NCBI GenBank assembly: GCA_041395725.1
Contig: JAWKZW010000001.1
Coordinates: 1,302,001 to 1,366,000 of the forward strand
From: Gammaproteobacteria bacterium
Lineage (GTDB): Bacteria > Pseudomonadota > Gammaproteobacteria > Pseudomonadales > Pseudohongiellaceae
Direction of reading: 5' to 3'
Length of the DNA stretch: 64,000 nucleotides
Shown here: piece after piece, positions 53,003-61,765 of the stretch
Numbering within the stretch: position 1 is the stretch's first letter
Layout: each line of letters opens with the position of its first letter
Made by a program: the position numbers and the translations under genes
Notes under the pieces: model-generated
Database searches by the model: none
Told to the model about the DNA's origin: nothing
Seen by the model: the letters and a program-made list of their open reading frames with translations, nothing else

Positions 53003-53692
53003 TTACTGAGAAACACCAAGCCTGGATAAAGCTGCCGCGGCGGCAGTATTGCCGCGGCCTGCTGCGTCCCGATACCAGAAGATTGCCTGATCCAGATCCC
53101 GGCCTGTTCCCCTACCCTGCTCATACATCTCTGCCAGCCGTAACTGCGGGATTACATCCCCCATTTCGGCCGCTTGCCGCCACCATTTTACGGCCTTTTC
53201 ATCGCTCTGACCCACGCCAGTGCCAGCCGCGTATACATTACCCATATTATGAATCGCGAGGGTGTTTCCTCGTTTCGCTGCGCGCCGGTACCATCCGACC
53301 GCCAGTCCGGGGTCGACCGGCTTCGCCAAACCCTCTGCGAAAGCCGTTCCCATGAGAAACATCGCCTCGGGGTTTCCTTTTTCAGCCAGAGATTCTATTT
53401 CTGCTATGACTGACTCTGCAATATTTATTGCCAGCGCCTTGTCGGCTGTAAAGGTCATACGGCCGGTTGAGTACACGCGCGCCATCCACATTATAGCCAA
53501 TGGATCTTGAGTTTCCGCGGCACTTTCCAGCAATTGACGGGCACGGCTGTCATCAACTTCGCCCATCTCTCCGGTATACCATTTAATCGACTCAGACAAC
53601 GTGATAGAAGTCTGGTCAGTGGGCACGCACGCCGCTGACAACAACATACTGCTAATCAGGCACGAGAACCTTCGAACAACAAGTTGTCTCAT
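53003..53692 (-). CDS. Sel1-repeat lipoprotein
   Basis: 229 residues. The lipobox is LSAAC (Cys about 22). Four Sel1-type repeats follow, best seen as GNPEAMFLMGTAFAEGL..DPGLAVGWYRRAAKRGNTLAIHNMGNVYAAGTGV..DEKAVKWWRQAAEMGD and LAEMYEQGRGTGRDLDQAIFWYRDAAGRGN. Such solenoids act as protein-binding scaffolds. It converges with the M20 gene, seven bases between stops. Partner unknown. Confidence 0.88.
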   Translation of the reverse strand: MRQLVVRRFSCLISSMLLSAACVPTDQTSITLSESIKWYTGEMGEVDDSRARQLLESAAETQDPLAIMWMARVYSTGRMTFTADKALAINIAESVIAEIESLAEKGNPEAMFLMGTAFAEGLAKPVDPGLAVGWYRRAAKRGNTLAIHNMGNVYAAGTGVGQSDEKAVKWWRQAAEMGDVIPQLRLAEMYEQGRGTGRDLDQAIFWYRDAAGRGNTAAAAALSRLGVSQ

Positions 53693-54378
53693 TATTCTAA
53701 TTCTTCCGGTTAGTAGTAATTATCAATCAGCTGCGACCTGTCTTTTAATCACAGTTGAGAAGGCCCCGCTCCCACGCTTAGCAGGCTGCTAGCCGATGGT
53801 TTTTGAACACCCTGCCAATAGCCAAGCAGGCTATCCACAAACTAGCAGCTTGTCCAATCGAATGATTTCCTCATAGGATTCTGACATGAGGGAAGTAGGT
53901 CACACCAATCTGACCGACTGTTCTATCCTGTTCTCGGCAAGTGAACCATAAAGCAGCGAAATGTCGCAATTTGGTGCGAAAATAATGTGCCTACGATTGC
54001 CTGCCAGGAGTCCGGGCTGGTCTTCAGCGCCGATCTGACTGTGCTTCCGCAACCTAAAGTACCTCCAGTTTCTGGTGAACTCCTTACAGAACGCGAGTTT
54101 CTGACCTACGGGAACTCCTTGTGGCTGAATTCACAATTGACTACTTGGTGGCGCCTGTAAAAACGTATGCCATTGTTAGTCAATTGGCACGAATACTGCT
54201 CGAGTCTACCGTTGCTAGCCAGAATTAGAAAATTCACAACTTGCCCAGTGTGATCCTTTGCCGGTAGAACTGTCACTGTTCGCCTAGCTATAAAGATTAC
54301 TCTCAGCAGTTCTCAACAGGTTGGGCGCTGCGAGTCGCTGGCAAATTGGTTCAGTCAATGTCTTTCAAGGAGTATACA
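53693..54378. other. 685-bp gap without recognised gene
   Basis: Between the divergent Sel1 and M20-like genes. Stops are frequent in all frames, and no repeat matching the other families was found. It likely holds promoters for both. Confidence 0.5.
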
Positions 54379-56052
54379 GTGAAAAGAGCTAAGCATGCTT
54401 TCAGCACTCGCAATCTCGGGTTGTTCTCAGCGATAGCAATGGCACTTCTGGCTTGCGGCGAGGAGTCAACTGTCACAAGCACGCCCGCGCTTCCTACCAG
54501 TACAAACCAGTCAGTAGCAGCGCCTGCGGCGAGCCCCGGCCTGGGCATCAGACCAGTGGCCGACGAGACTGTGTCTATCAATATGGATGAGATACATTCG
54601 GAAGAGCTTAAAGAGATCTTTGCTTATATCGATGAGAATATCGATGAACATGTGTTGAATCTGCGGCGCTGGATACAACAGCCGAGTATTTCCAATACCG
54701 GTGAAGGTATCCAGGAATCCGCCTACATGGTGAAAGGCTTCTTCGATCAGCTGGGCTGTCAGAAAACTGCTGTTTACGATGTCGGAATTACAGATTGGGG
54801 CCAGCAGGGCAACCCTGTAGTCTATGCCGATTGTGATGAAGGCGCCGAGAAAACCCTGGCGATTTACTGGATGTACGACACTATGCCAGTGACTCAGCCG
54901 GATCTCTGGAAAGCGCCGCCATTCGAAGGCCGATTGGTGGAGCAGGCTCCCTATGCCAAAGTCATGATCGGACGCGGTGCAACCAATTCGAAAGGTCCAC
55001 AGATGACCCAACTGAATGCCCTGATGTCGATCAAGGCTGTTACAGGAAAACTGCCGGTAAATCTGATCTTCATCGCAGAAGGTGATGAAGAACGCATGTC
55101 CATTGGCTACAGGAAATTTGTCCGCGACCATCCCGAACTCGTGGCTCACGCGGATGCCATGTACCGCTTCGGGCGGCAAGGCGGTATCAGTGGTGGCTCC
55201 GAAGGAAGTGTCTTCGTTGAACTGATTACCAGCGGAGCAGCATGGGGGAAAGGACCCAACTACAGCAATATCCACGGTGGCAACAAGCGTTCGGTGGATG
55301 CACCGGCATGGCGGCATATCAAGATGTTATCGACGCTCGTCGATGAGACCGGCAACAAAGTCATGTTTGACGGCTTCTATGAAAACATCGAGCCTTTGAA
55401 AGAGGCCGAACTGGCGAAGTTGAAAGCGTCGGCTGAGCGCATCGACATGGAAGTGGCCGCGAGAAATCTCGGCGTAGAACGTTTCATTGCGGACGATCCA
55501 CTTGAATACCTGACCATGGCACGCTACGGGACCTCTATGAACCTTGACGGCATCTGGGGCGGGAACATGTTTGAAGGGGGCTCCGGCGCCATTCTGCCCA
55601 ATCGCATAGTTTCCAAGCATAACTTCCGGTATGTACCGTTCCAGGATGGCATGGATATTGTGGCGAAGCTGCGCGCGCATCTGGACAAATTCGGTTATGA
55701 AGATGTAGAGATCAATGTTGTCGGCGATGTGCCCTGGGCGAAGATGACCTACGACAACGATATTGCCCGCGCGGTAATGAAGACATTTGATACCTTTGGG
55801 ATCAGCTACGACGACCCGGTCGAGGGGACGGCATCGATGCTTGGTGGCTACTGGCCCGCCTACCTGTTCGCGGGAGACGTAATGGATATCCCAATCGTGA
55901 GCGGTCAGGCTGGATCGGGGGGCAACGCCCACGCAGCCAATGAGTACTTCGTTATAGAAGGCGCGAATGGCATGTACGGGATGGCCGGTGGCGAGAAATC
56001 AGTTGCTACCGTACTGTACAATTATGCTGGACTGAACGAGCCTGCCCAGTAA
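54379..56052 (+). CDS. M20-family-like lipoprotein with substituted zinc ligands
   Basis: 557 residues from the GTG at 54379, with AAGGAG six bases upstream. The lipobox is MALLACG. The fold follows carnosinase-type M20 peptidases: LRRWIQQPSISNTGEGI, YWMYDTMPVTQPDLWKAPPFEG, RGATNSKGPQMTQLNAL, IAEGDEERMS, GSGGNAHAANEY. In active relatives the first motif reads GHYDVQP and the second GASDDKGP; here His is Met (about residue 165) and the bridging Asp is Asn (about 203). Asp167, the EGDEE acids and the last His remain. It may be a single-metal variant, a pseudoenzyme or a binding protein. Confidence 0.85.
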   Translation: MKRAKHAFSTRNLGLFSAIAMALLACGEESTVTSTPALPTSTNQSVAAPAASPGLGIRPVADETVSINMDEIHSEELKEIFAYIDENIDEHVLNLRRWIQQPSISNTGEGIQESAYMVKGFFDQLGCQKTAVYDVGITDWGQQGNPVVYADCDEGAEKTLAIYWMYDTMPVTQPDLWKAPPFEGRLVEQAPYAKVMIGRGATNSKGPQMTQLNALMSIKAVTGKLPVNLIFIAEGDEERMSIGYRKFVRDHPELVAHADAMYRFGRQGGISGGSEGSVFVELITSGAAWGKGPNYSNIHGGNKRSVDAPAWRHIKMLSTLVDETGNKVMFDGFYENIEPLKEAELAKLKASAERIDMEVAARNLGVERFIADDPLEYLTMARYGTSMNLDGIWGGNMFEGGSGAILPNRIVSKHNFRYVPFQDGMDIVAKLRAHLDKFGYEDVEINVVGDVPWAKMTYDNDIARAVMKTFDTFGISYDDPVEGTASMLGGYWPAYLFAGDVMDIPIVSGQAGSGGNAHAANEYFVIEGANGMYGMAGGEKSVATVLYNYAGLNEPAQ

Positions 56053-56160
56053 TTCCGCAGGGAATCTGGCAAGTACCTGGTGTCTCATTGGCCGGCGAGC
56101 CTGGCTCTGCCGGCCGATTTGACAGCAGGGCCATAATCATCTGATCAACTGGAAATAGTG

Positions 56161-56910
56161 ATGTCAGTTATTTCTTTAGAAAACATCAAAAAGATCTATG
56201 AGCTCGGTGACCATTCAGTGCACGCGCTGAGTGGTGTCTCTCTGGACATCAACGAAAGTGAGTTCGTAACCATTACCGGCGCCTCTGGATCGGGAAAATC
56301 CACGCTGATGCATATCATTGGCTGCCTTGATACACCAACCAGCGGCAGCTATTTACTCAATGGCAAAGATGTCTCGAACCTGCCGCGTCAGGATCTGGCT
56401 GATGTTCGGAATAAGCAGATAGGCTTCGTGTTTCAAGGCTTCAACCTGCTGCCCAGAACAACGGCTGTCGAGAATGTCGAAGTGCCCCTGTTATATTCAA
56501 GACCCGTATTACCAGCCTCTGAACGACGTAAATTGGCACTGCAGGCTCTCGATTCCCTTGGCCTTTCCGACCGGGCGGATCATCATCCAAGCCAGCTCTC
56601 CGGCGGCCAGCAACAACGCGTGGCAATCGCCCGGGCGTTGGTAAACAGCCCATCCTTGATACTTGCCGACGAGCCCACCGGCAACCTTGACACAAAAACC
56701 AGTATCGAAGTGATGAACCTGCTTCGCGACTTGCGCGAGCAACATGGTATAACTATCGTTCTCATTACCCATGAACCAGAAATTGCTGCCTATGGCTCGC
56801 GCATTATTTCCATAAGAGATGGCCTGATAGTCAGTGACACACCCAACACTCCGACTGAATCCACCCTGCAGGATCCACCACTGGTGAGCGACGTCGCCGC
56901 AGCCAGCTGA
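56161..56910 (+). CDS. MacB/LolD-type ABC transporter ATP-binding protein
   Basis: 249 residues. Walker A GASGSGKST, Q-loop GFVFQGFNLLPRTTAVENVEVPL, signature LSGGQQQRVAIARAL, Walker B LILADEPTGNLD and switch His LITHEPEIA are intact. This wording is that of the MacB/FtsE/LolD ATPases that power mechanotransmission rather than membrane transport. It heads the row of three permease genes, 17 bp before the first. GTG at 56158 and ATG at 56161 are adjacent starts. Confidence 0.95.
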   Translation: MSVISLENIKKIYELGDHSVHALSGVSLDINESEFVTITGASGSGKSTLMHIIGCLDTPTSGSYLLNGKDVSNLPRQDLADVRNKQIGFVFQGFNLLPRTTAVENVEVPLLYSRPVLPASERRKLALQALDSLGLSDRADHHPSQLSGGQQQRVAIARALVNSPSLILADEPTGNLDTKTSIEVMNLLRDLREQHGITIVLITHEPEIAAYGSRIISIRDGLIVSDTPNTPTESTLQDPPLVSDVAAAS

Positions 56911-56927
56911 ACAGAGGAGATTATTGT

Positions 56928-58466
56928 ATGCGTGAGAGAGCGCACTTTTTGATTCTGGCAGCCCAGTCATTGCAACGCAATTGGATGCAGGCCTCCCTGG
57001 CCATGCTGGGCGTAACTGTTGGTGTTGGCGCATTGGTTGCCAGCATGGCACTGGGTCGGGGTGCCCAGGAAGAAATCAAGGATCAGCTTCTCGCTGCCGG
57101 TGCCAATATGATCGTGGTTACGGCAGGCAATTATCAGGTTGAACGAGCTCAAGGCGCTAGTGCACCGGCAGATCACGGCAGCATTCAGCGTGAAGACTTT
57201 GGCAGGTTTATCGCACAGACCGCTGATTACTATCCTTCAGTCAAGCCGTTTCAATTTATGCAAGCGACAGCGCAACCGCGTTTCATCAAGGCACATTTCG
57301 AAGATGATCCCATGGCGGAGCATGATCACCCCACGGCCAGTGAGCGGCTTGGTGATGCCATGGCCGGGCTTGGTGCTGCCGCCACGCTGACTCTCGAGGA
57401 TGCGACAGCCATAAGAGATTCCCTTCCCGGGGTCCAGTTCGTCGCTTCAGGTGTCCATGAGAACGCACGTATCGTGGTGGCTGCTGACGAATCCCGGCAA
57501 TGGTTCACCCGCCTGCATGGCACTGAGGCAGAGCTACCGGAAATACGCCGTGGCTGGACTTTTCCCTATGGTAATTTCCTGTCCCGGAGACAGGTGAACA
57601 ATGCCGAGCAGGTGATGGTGCTGGGCCGTGTTGTTGCCGACAGACTGTTCGGCGACAGTGTGAATCCCGTCGGAGATAAGGTACTGCTCTGGAACCAGGA
57701 GTTCGAAATTGTCGGCGTTGTTGGCAGTCGCACCTGGACCGCCCAGCCCACGGCGGGTGACGACCAGTTTGATGCTGTCTATGTGCCTGTAAGTACCATT
57801 CATCGACTTCTTAATCTGAGCAAGCTGAACACCATCACCGTCACGACCCGTTCGGCCGGTGAGACTACGCAAATATCCCGCCAGATCGTCGATCTGCTTC
57901 GGGTAAGGCATGGTATTTCAGATCAGATGCCGGATGATTTTACGGTGAAGACCCAGGCCCAGGAACTTCTCGGTAGCGGTCTGTCGCCTGACCTGGCTCG
58001 TGTCGTCGCAGGCAATATGACCAGCGTCGATGAACTCACTATTGAACAACTTTCCAGTTCGCTGCAACGATCTAACCGCACCATGCTGGCACTGCTTGCG
58101 GGAGTGGCCGGTGTTTCACTGCTGGTTGGTGGCATCGGAGTGATGAACCTGCTGCTGCTTTCTGTCACCCAGCGTACCCGGGAAGTCGGACTGCGCATGG
58201 CTATGGGGGCGAGAGGCAGCGATATTGCCATGCAGTTCGTTCTTGAATCGTTAGTCCTCAGTCTGCTTGGCGGGCTGCTGGGTGCATTCGTTGGGGTTAT
58301 CGCTGCGAATGTTCTGGAGACTTTCTTTCAGTGGTCTACAGACATTTCTTTTCTTTCAATGTTCATAGCTATTGCCGTAGCCGTGCTGCTGGGCATGATT
58401 GCCAGCGTTTACCCGGCGCGGCGCGCCGCAATACTGGACCCGATCGGTGCGCTCAACCATGAGTAA
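56928..58466 (+). CDS. MacB/FtsX-type ABC permease 1
   Basis: 512 residues. One N-terminal helix (SLAMLGVTVGVGALVASMALG), a large periplasmic domain of about 350 residues, then three helices beginning LLAGVAGVSLLVGGIGVMNLLLLSVTQRTREVGLRMAMGARGSDI. Type VII ABC permease without the fused ATPase of MacB. The periplasmic part is interrupted by a long insert (TADYYPSVKPFQFMQATAQPRF) absent from permeases 2 and 3. The stop overlaps the start of the next gene (ATGAGTAA). Confidence 0.92.
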   Translation: MRERAHFLILAAQSLQRNWMQASLAMLGVTVGVGALVASMALGRGAQEEIKDQLLAAGANMIVVTAGNYQVERAQGASAPADHGSIQREDFGRFIAQTADYYPSVKPFQFMQATAQPRFIKAHFEDDPMAEHDHPTASERLGDAMAGLGAAATLTLEDATAIRDSLPGVQFVASGVHENARIVVAADESRQWFTRLHGTEAELPEIRRGWTFPYGNFLSRRQVNNAEQVMVLGRVVADRLFGDSVNPVGDKVLLWNQEFEIVGVVGSRTWTAQPTAGDDQFDAVYVPVSTIHRLLNLSKLNTITVTTRSAGETTQISRQIVDLLRVRHGISDQMPDDFTVKTQAQELLGSGLSPDLARVVAGNMTSVDELTIEQLSSSLQRSNRTMLALLAGVAGVSLLVGGIGVMNLLLLSVTQRTREVGLRMAMGARGSDIAMQFVLESLVLSLLGGLLGAFVGVIAANVLETFFQWSTDISFLSMFIAIAVAVLLGMIASVYPARRAAILDPIGALNHE

Positions 58467-58935
58467 TCCACTGCAGAGACTGACGTATTTCATTGTGTCA
58501 GCAGTCGTTCTGATTGCCACTCCGGGTATTCTCGCTCAAGCACCTCACGGCGACCATTTCCCGGATCACAATGGCTTTGTACTAATGCACTCGACGCTGC
58601 ACTTTGAAATCGTGGTCAAGGAAGGCGGGGGCATTGAGCTTTATTTCAGCAGTGAGTCCCGGGCTCAGCTCCCGGCGGCTACCGTCTCCGATGTTGTGGT
58701 TGAAATTGAACGGCCGGATTCCCCAATGGAATTCGTTGCCATGCAGATCAGCGCCTCCGGGGATTTCTGGACCGGGCCCAGCAAGCCCGTTACTGACCAC
58801 AATGCCGTAGTGCGAGTGGGATTTCTGTTTCAGGGCGAGCCGTTTTTTATAGATATTCCAGCCGGCGCATTCCCGCCAATCATGGAGAAGATGAAAAATC
58901 CTGTTGTTGACCTGAGTGAGTTCGATGCCCATTAA
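58459..58935 (+). CDS. Small exported protein within the MacB cluster, CopC/FixH-like
   Basis: 158 residues. A signal peptide (FIVSAVVLIATPGILAQA) is followed by PHGDHFPDHNGFVLMHSTLHFEIVV and GIELYFSSESRAQLPAATVSDVVVEIERPD. The histidine-rich start and beta-sandwich-like pattern resemble periplasmic metal-efflux-associated proteins that begin PHGG...HxE. It overlaps the genes on both sides by several bases, so it is translated with the permeases. Role unknown; a metal- or ligand-presenting subunit is a guess. Confidence 0.72.
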   Translation: MSNPLQRLTYFIVSAVVLIATPGILAQAPHGDHFPDHNGFVLMHSTLHFEIVVKEGGGIELYFSSESRAQLPAATVSDVVVEIERPDSPMEFVAMQISASGDFWTGPSKPVTDHNAVVRVGFLFQGEPFFIDIPAGAFPPIMEKMKNPVVDLSEFDAH

Positions 58936-60367
58936 TCTTCAATTGGCTTTGAAGTCGCTGGTACAGAACCGCCTGCAGGCGCTGCTTACCCTCAGTGGCA
59001 TGAGTATTGGGGTGGCTATGGTCGTTCTGGTTTCAGGTCTTGGCCTGGGAGCCCGGCAACAGATCGAATCCCAGATACAGAGCGCCGGGCCGACCCTGAT
59101 CACAATTAAATCCGGGAATTTTCGCCCACCGGGTATTACCACCAGCGGCGAGCAGGACAGTGGCGGTGGCGAGGTCTCTGAGGGTGCTGTGGGTGGTTAC
59201 GAGCTCGGATTTACCGATGTGCTTGAGTACGATGCAGCTGTGAAAGACGCCCGCGCCCGCATCCAGGCGCCCAGGCGGGGCACAGTGAGGTCTCCTGCCT
59301 GGCCTTTGACCATGCAGGAATACCAACTGCTGAGCCAGAATACGACGGACGTGCGACTGGTCGCCGGCAGCCTGGCAGGCAATATCAGTCTGGACGAAAC
59401 CATCAATGAAACCGTGCGTATTGCCCGCACCGTCGGTATCCATTCCGACTGGCCTGAAATTCAGGGCTGGGAGCTGATCGCCGGCCGGCTCTTCACGAAA
59501 GCAGAGCAGACACAGTCACTTCCCGTTCTGCTGGTCAGCGATGTAGTGGCTAACAGGCTATGGGATCTGGAGTCGGCAACAGGTCAGACAGTGACATTGC
59601 GGGGGACAGAATTTCAGGTAGTGGGGGTAATTCGTGGCGATACCGAAGAAGGCAGCGCGTTAATTGTACCCACCCTTTACATGCCACTGTCGCTGGCGCA
59701 AAACCTGTTGGGCAGAGACGATCTTGATGTCATCAATCTGCGCACCAGTTCCGTGGGTAAAACCACCGAAGTAGCCAACGCCATAAAGGCATCCCTTCGC
59801 GTGCTCAGACAGCTCCCGGACGACACGCTTGACGATTTCCGCGTCGAAACCCAGAGCACTGCAGCAATGCCCAGCCTCGGAACAGACCCCCGTCTGGCAA
59901 GGGCGGTGCATTCAAACATCGTCGAATTTGAGCAGGAAGCCTGGGAAGAAATGGCGCTTAGCCTGCGACAGGCCGGGCGCACTTTCACCCTGCTGCTCTC
60001 GGCGGCTGCCGCCGTGTCTCTGCTGGTAGGCGGCATCGGTGTCATGAATATCATGTTGGTCTCTGTTGCGGCGCGGACCCGGGAAATTGGCTTACGCATG
60101 GCCATGGGAGCGCGCGTCGATGACGTAATGGTGCAGTTTCTGGTAGAGGCCGTCACATTGGCGGCACTTGGTGGAATTATCGGCCTGGGCCTGGGTGCCG
60201 CAGGTCTGGCGGTAGCCGAATATGGCCTGAACTGGGCCACTGCGATATCGCCAGTCATGCTTCTCATTGCGGTAGTTATGGCGGCTCTTACAGGCATGAT
60301 CTTTGGCTATGGACCGGCTCGTCGCGCAGCCAATCTGGACCCTGTCGTAGCCTTGAAGGCTGAATAA
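58925..60367 (+). CDS. MacB/FtsX-type ABC permease 2
   Basis: 480 residues from the ATG at 58925, which overlaps the previous stop codon. N-terminal helix (LSGMSIGVAMVVLVSGLGLG), periplasmic domain, and C-terminal helices with AAAVSLLVGGIGVMNIMLVSVAARTREIGLRMAMGARVDDVMVQFLVEAVTL. A glycine/glutamate-rich GEQDSGGGEVSEGAVGG loop is present in the periplasmic part. It needs the ATPase at 56161. Confidence 0.92.
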   Translation: MPINLQLALKSLVQNRLQALLTLSGMSIGVAMVVLVSGLGLGARQQIESQIQSAGPTLITIKSGNFRPPGITTSGEQDSGGGEVSEGAVGGYELGFTDVLEYDAAVKDARARIQAPRRGTVRSPAWPLTMQEYQLLSQNTTDVRLVAGSLAGNISLDETINETVRIARTVGIHSDWPEIQGWELIAGRLFTKAEQTQSLPVLLVSDVVANRLWDLESATGQTVTLRGTEFQVVGVIRGDTEEGSALIVPTLYMPLSLAQNLLGRDDLDVINLRTSSVGKTTEVANAIKASLRVLRQLPDDTLDDFRVETQSTAAMPSLGTDPRLARAVHSNIVEFEQEAWEEMALSLRQAGRTFTLLLSAAAAVSLLVGGIGVMNIMLVSVAARTREIGLRMAMGARVDDVMVQFLVEAVTLAALGGIIGLGLGAAGLAVAEYGLNWATAISPVMLLIAVVMAALTGMIFGYGPARRAANLDPVVALKAE

Positions 60368-60412
60368 GTTGAAGTTTCATTCCATAACCTAATTTTCAAG
60401 GTAACATCAGCA

Positions 60413-61756
60413 ATGGAAATGTTGCAGATCAATATACGTCTCGCGCTGCAGTCCTTGAGCAGAAACAGACTCCGTACCCTTCTTACCATGCTTGGTATCA
60501 TCATCGGTGTGTCGGCTGTGCTGACGATGGTTGCGCTGGGTACCGGCGCGCGTTCATCGGTAGAAAATGAAGTGGCGTCCGCCGGTACCAATATTGTTTA
60601 TGTCAAGGCAGGTAACTACACCCGGGGTGGGGAAAGTGTAGGCGTCGCTTCCGGATTGGGCGCGGCGACAACTCTTGTACCCGATGACGCGATTGCCATA
60701 GCCGAATCCATCGCTGGCGTTCAGACAACCAGTAATGGCCTGAGCCTGAGGTCATTTGCCACCGCTGGCGCAACACGTGCCTTCATTCGTATTCAGGGTA
60801 TCTCGCCTGGCTTTGCCTCGATCTATTCCTGGATCGTAGACCCTGGCAGCATGCCGGTGGAGCTTGCCAACACTGACGCGATTATAGGCCAGAGCCTGGC
60901 TGCGCAGCTTTTCGGCGCAGGTGTCAATCCGATAGGCCAAAGCGTACGGGTAAGGGATATCAACTACGTAATTCAGGGCGTCACCAACGATCAGGCTGAC
61001 GATCACAGTGAAGTGTTATTTGTTTCCTGGCAATCGCTGCAACAGACCCTGAACGTGCAGCATCTGGACTCGATCACCATCGCTGCCGATAAGGCGGGAG
61101 AAACCTCACGCATAGCAACCGAAGTGCGCACGCTGTTAAGAGAGCGCCATGGTCTCGGACCGGCCATCTCGCAGTCCGGCGGCAACTATATCCCCGGCCA
61201 GGCGGCAGCCGCTGAAATACCGGACGATTTTACCGTCGAGACTCAGGCGGCTCAGGCACTTACCAAAGGCCTGTACACTCCTGCAGCGGCTTTTGCCCTG
61301 GCGAACCTCCCCAAACTTGATGAAGTTACCCTTGATGAAATGGCGGATACGCTGGACCGGGCCAGCGCCACGATGACGGCCCTACTCGCCAGCATAGCGG
61401 GGGTCTCGCTGATTGTCGGTGGTATCGGCATTATGAATATCATGTTGGTTTCTATTACCGAACGTACGCGTGAGATCGGTCTGCGTATGGCGGCAGGTGC
61501 CCGCTCGATTGATGTCGCGCTGCAGTTTCTGGTTGAGGCCATCACGCTGAGCCTGATTGGTGGCTTATTGGGTTTGCTGCTGGGTTTGCTTTCCGCTCGC
61601 CTGGTGGGCCTGTCACTGGGCTGGCCCGCCACCGTCTCGCTCGCGTCCATGATAACGGCGATCGGCATTGCGGCGCTGATCGGTTTGATATTCGGCAGCT
61701 ATCCGGCACGACGCGCTTCACTGCTTGATCCTATCGAAGCGCTACGCAGTGAATAA
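60413..61756 (+). CDS. MacB/FtsX-type ABC permease 3
   Basis: 447 residues, closest of the three to classical MacB permease length. LLTMLGIIIGVSAVLTMVALGTGARSSVENEVASAGTNIVYVKAGN is the familiar MacB start, and SIAGVSLIVGGIGIMNIMLVSITERTREIGLRMAAGARSIDVALQFLVEAITLSLIGG the C-terminal core. It starts 45 bp after permease 2. All three share one ATPase gene; no MacA-type adaptor or outer-membrane channel is nearby. Confidence 0.93.
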   Translation: MEMLQINIRLALQSLSRNRLRTLLTMLGIIIGVSAVLTMVALGTGARSSVENEVASAGTNIVYVKAGNYTRGGESVGVASGLGAATTLVPDDAIAIAESIAGVQTTSNGLSLRSFATAGATRAFIRIQGISPGFASIYSWIVDPGSMPVELANTDAIIGQSLAAQLFGAGVNPIGQSVRVRDINYVIQGVTNDQADDHSEVLFVSWQSLQQTLNVQHLDSITIAADKAGETSRIATEVRTLLRERHGLGPAISQSGGNYIPGQAAAAEIPDDFTVETQAAQALTKGLYTPAAAFALANLPKLDEVTLDEMADTLDRASATMTALLASIAGVSLIVGGIGIMNIMLVSITERTREIGLRMAAGARSIDVALQFLVEAITLSLIGGLLGLLLGLLSARLVGLSLGWPATVSLASMITAIGIAALIGLIFGSYPARRASLLDPIEALRSE

Positions 61757-61765
61757 AGCAGATTG

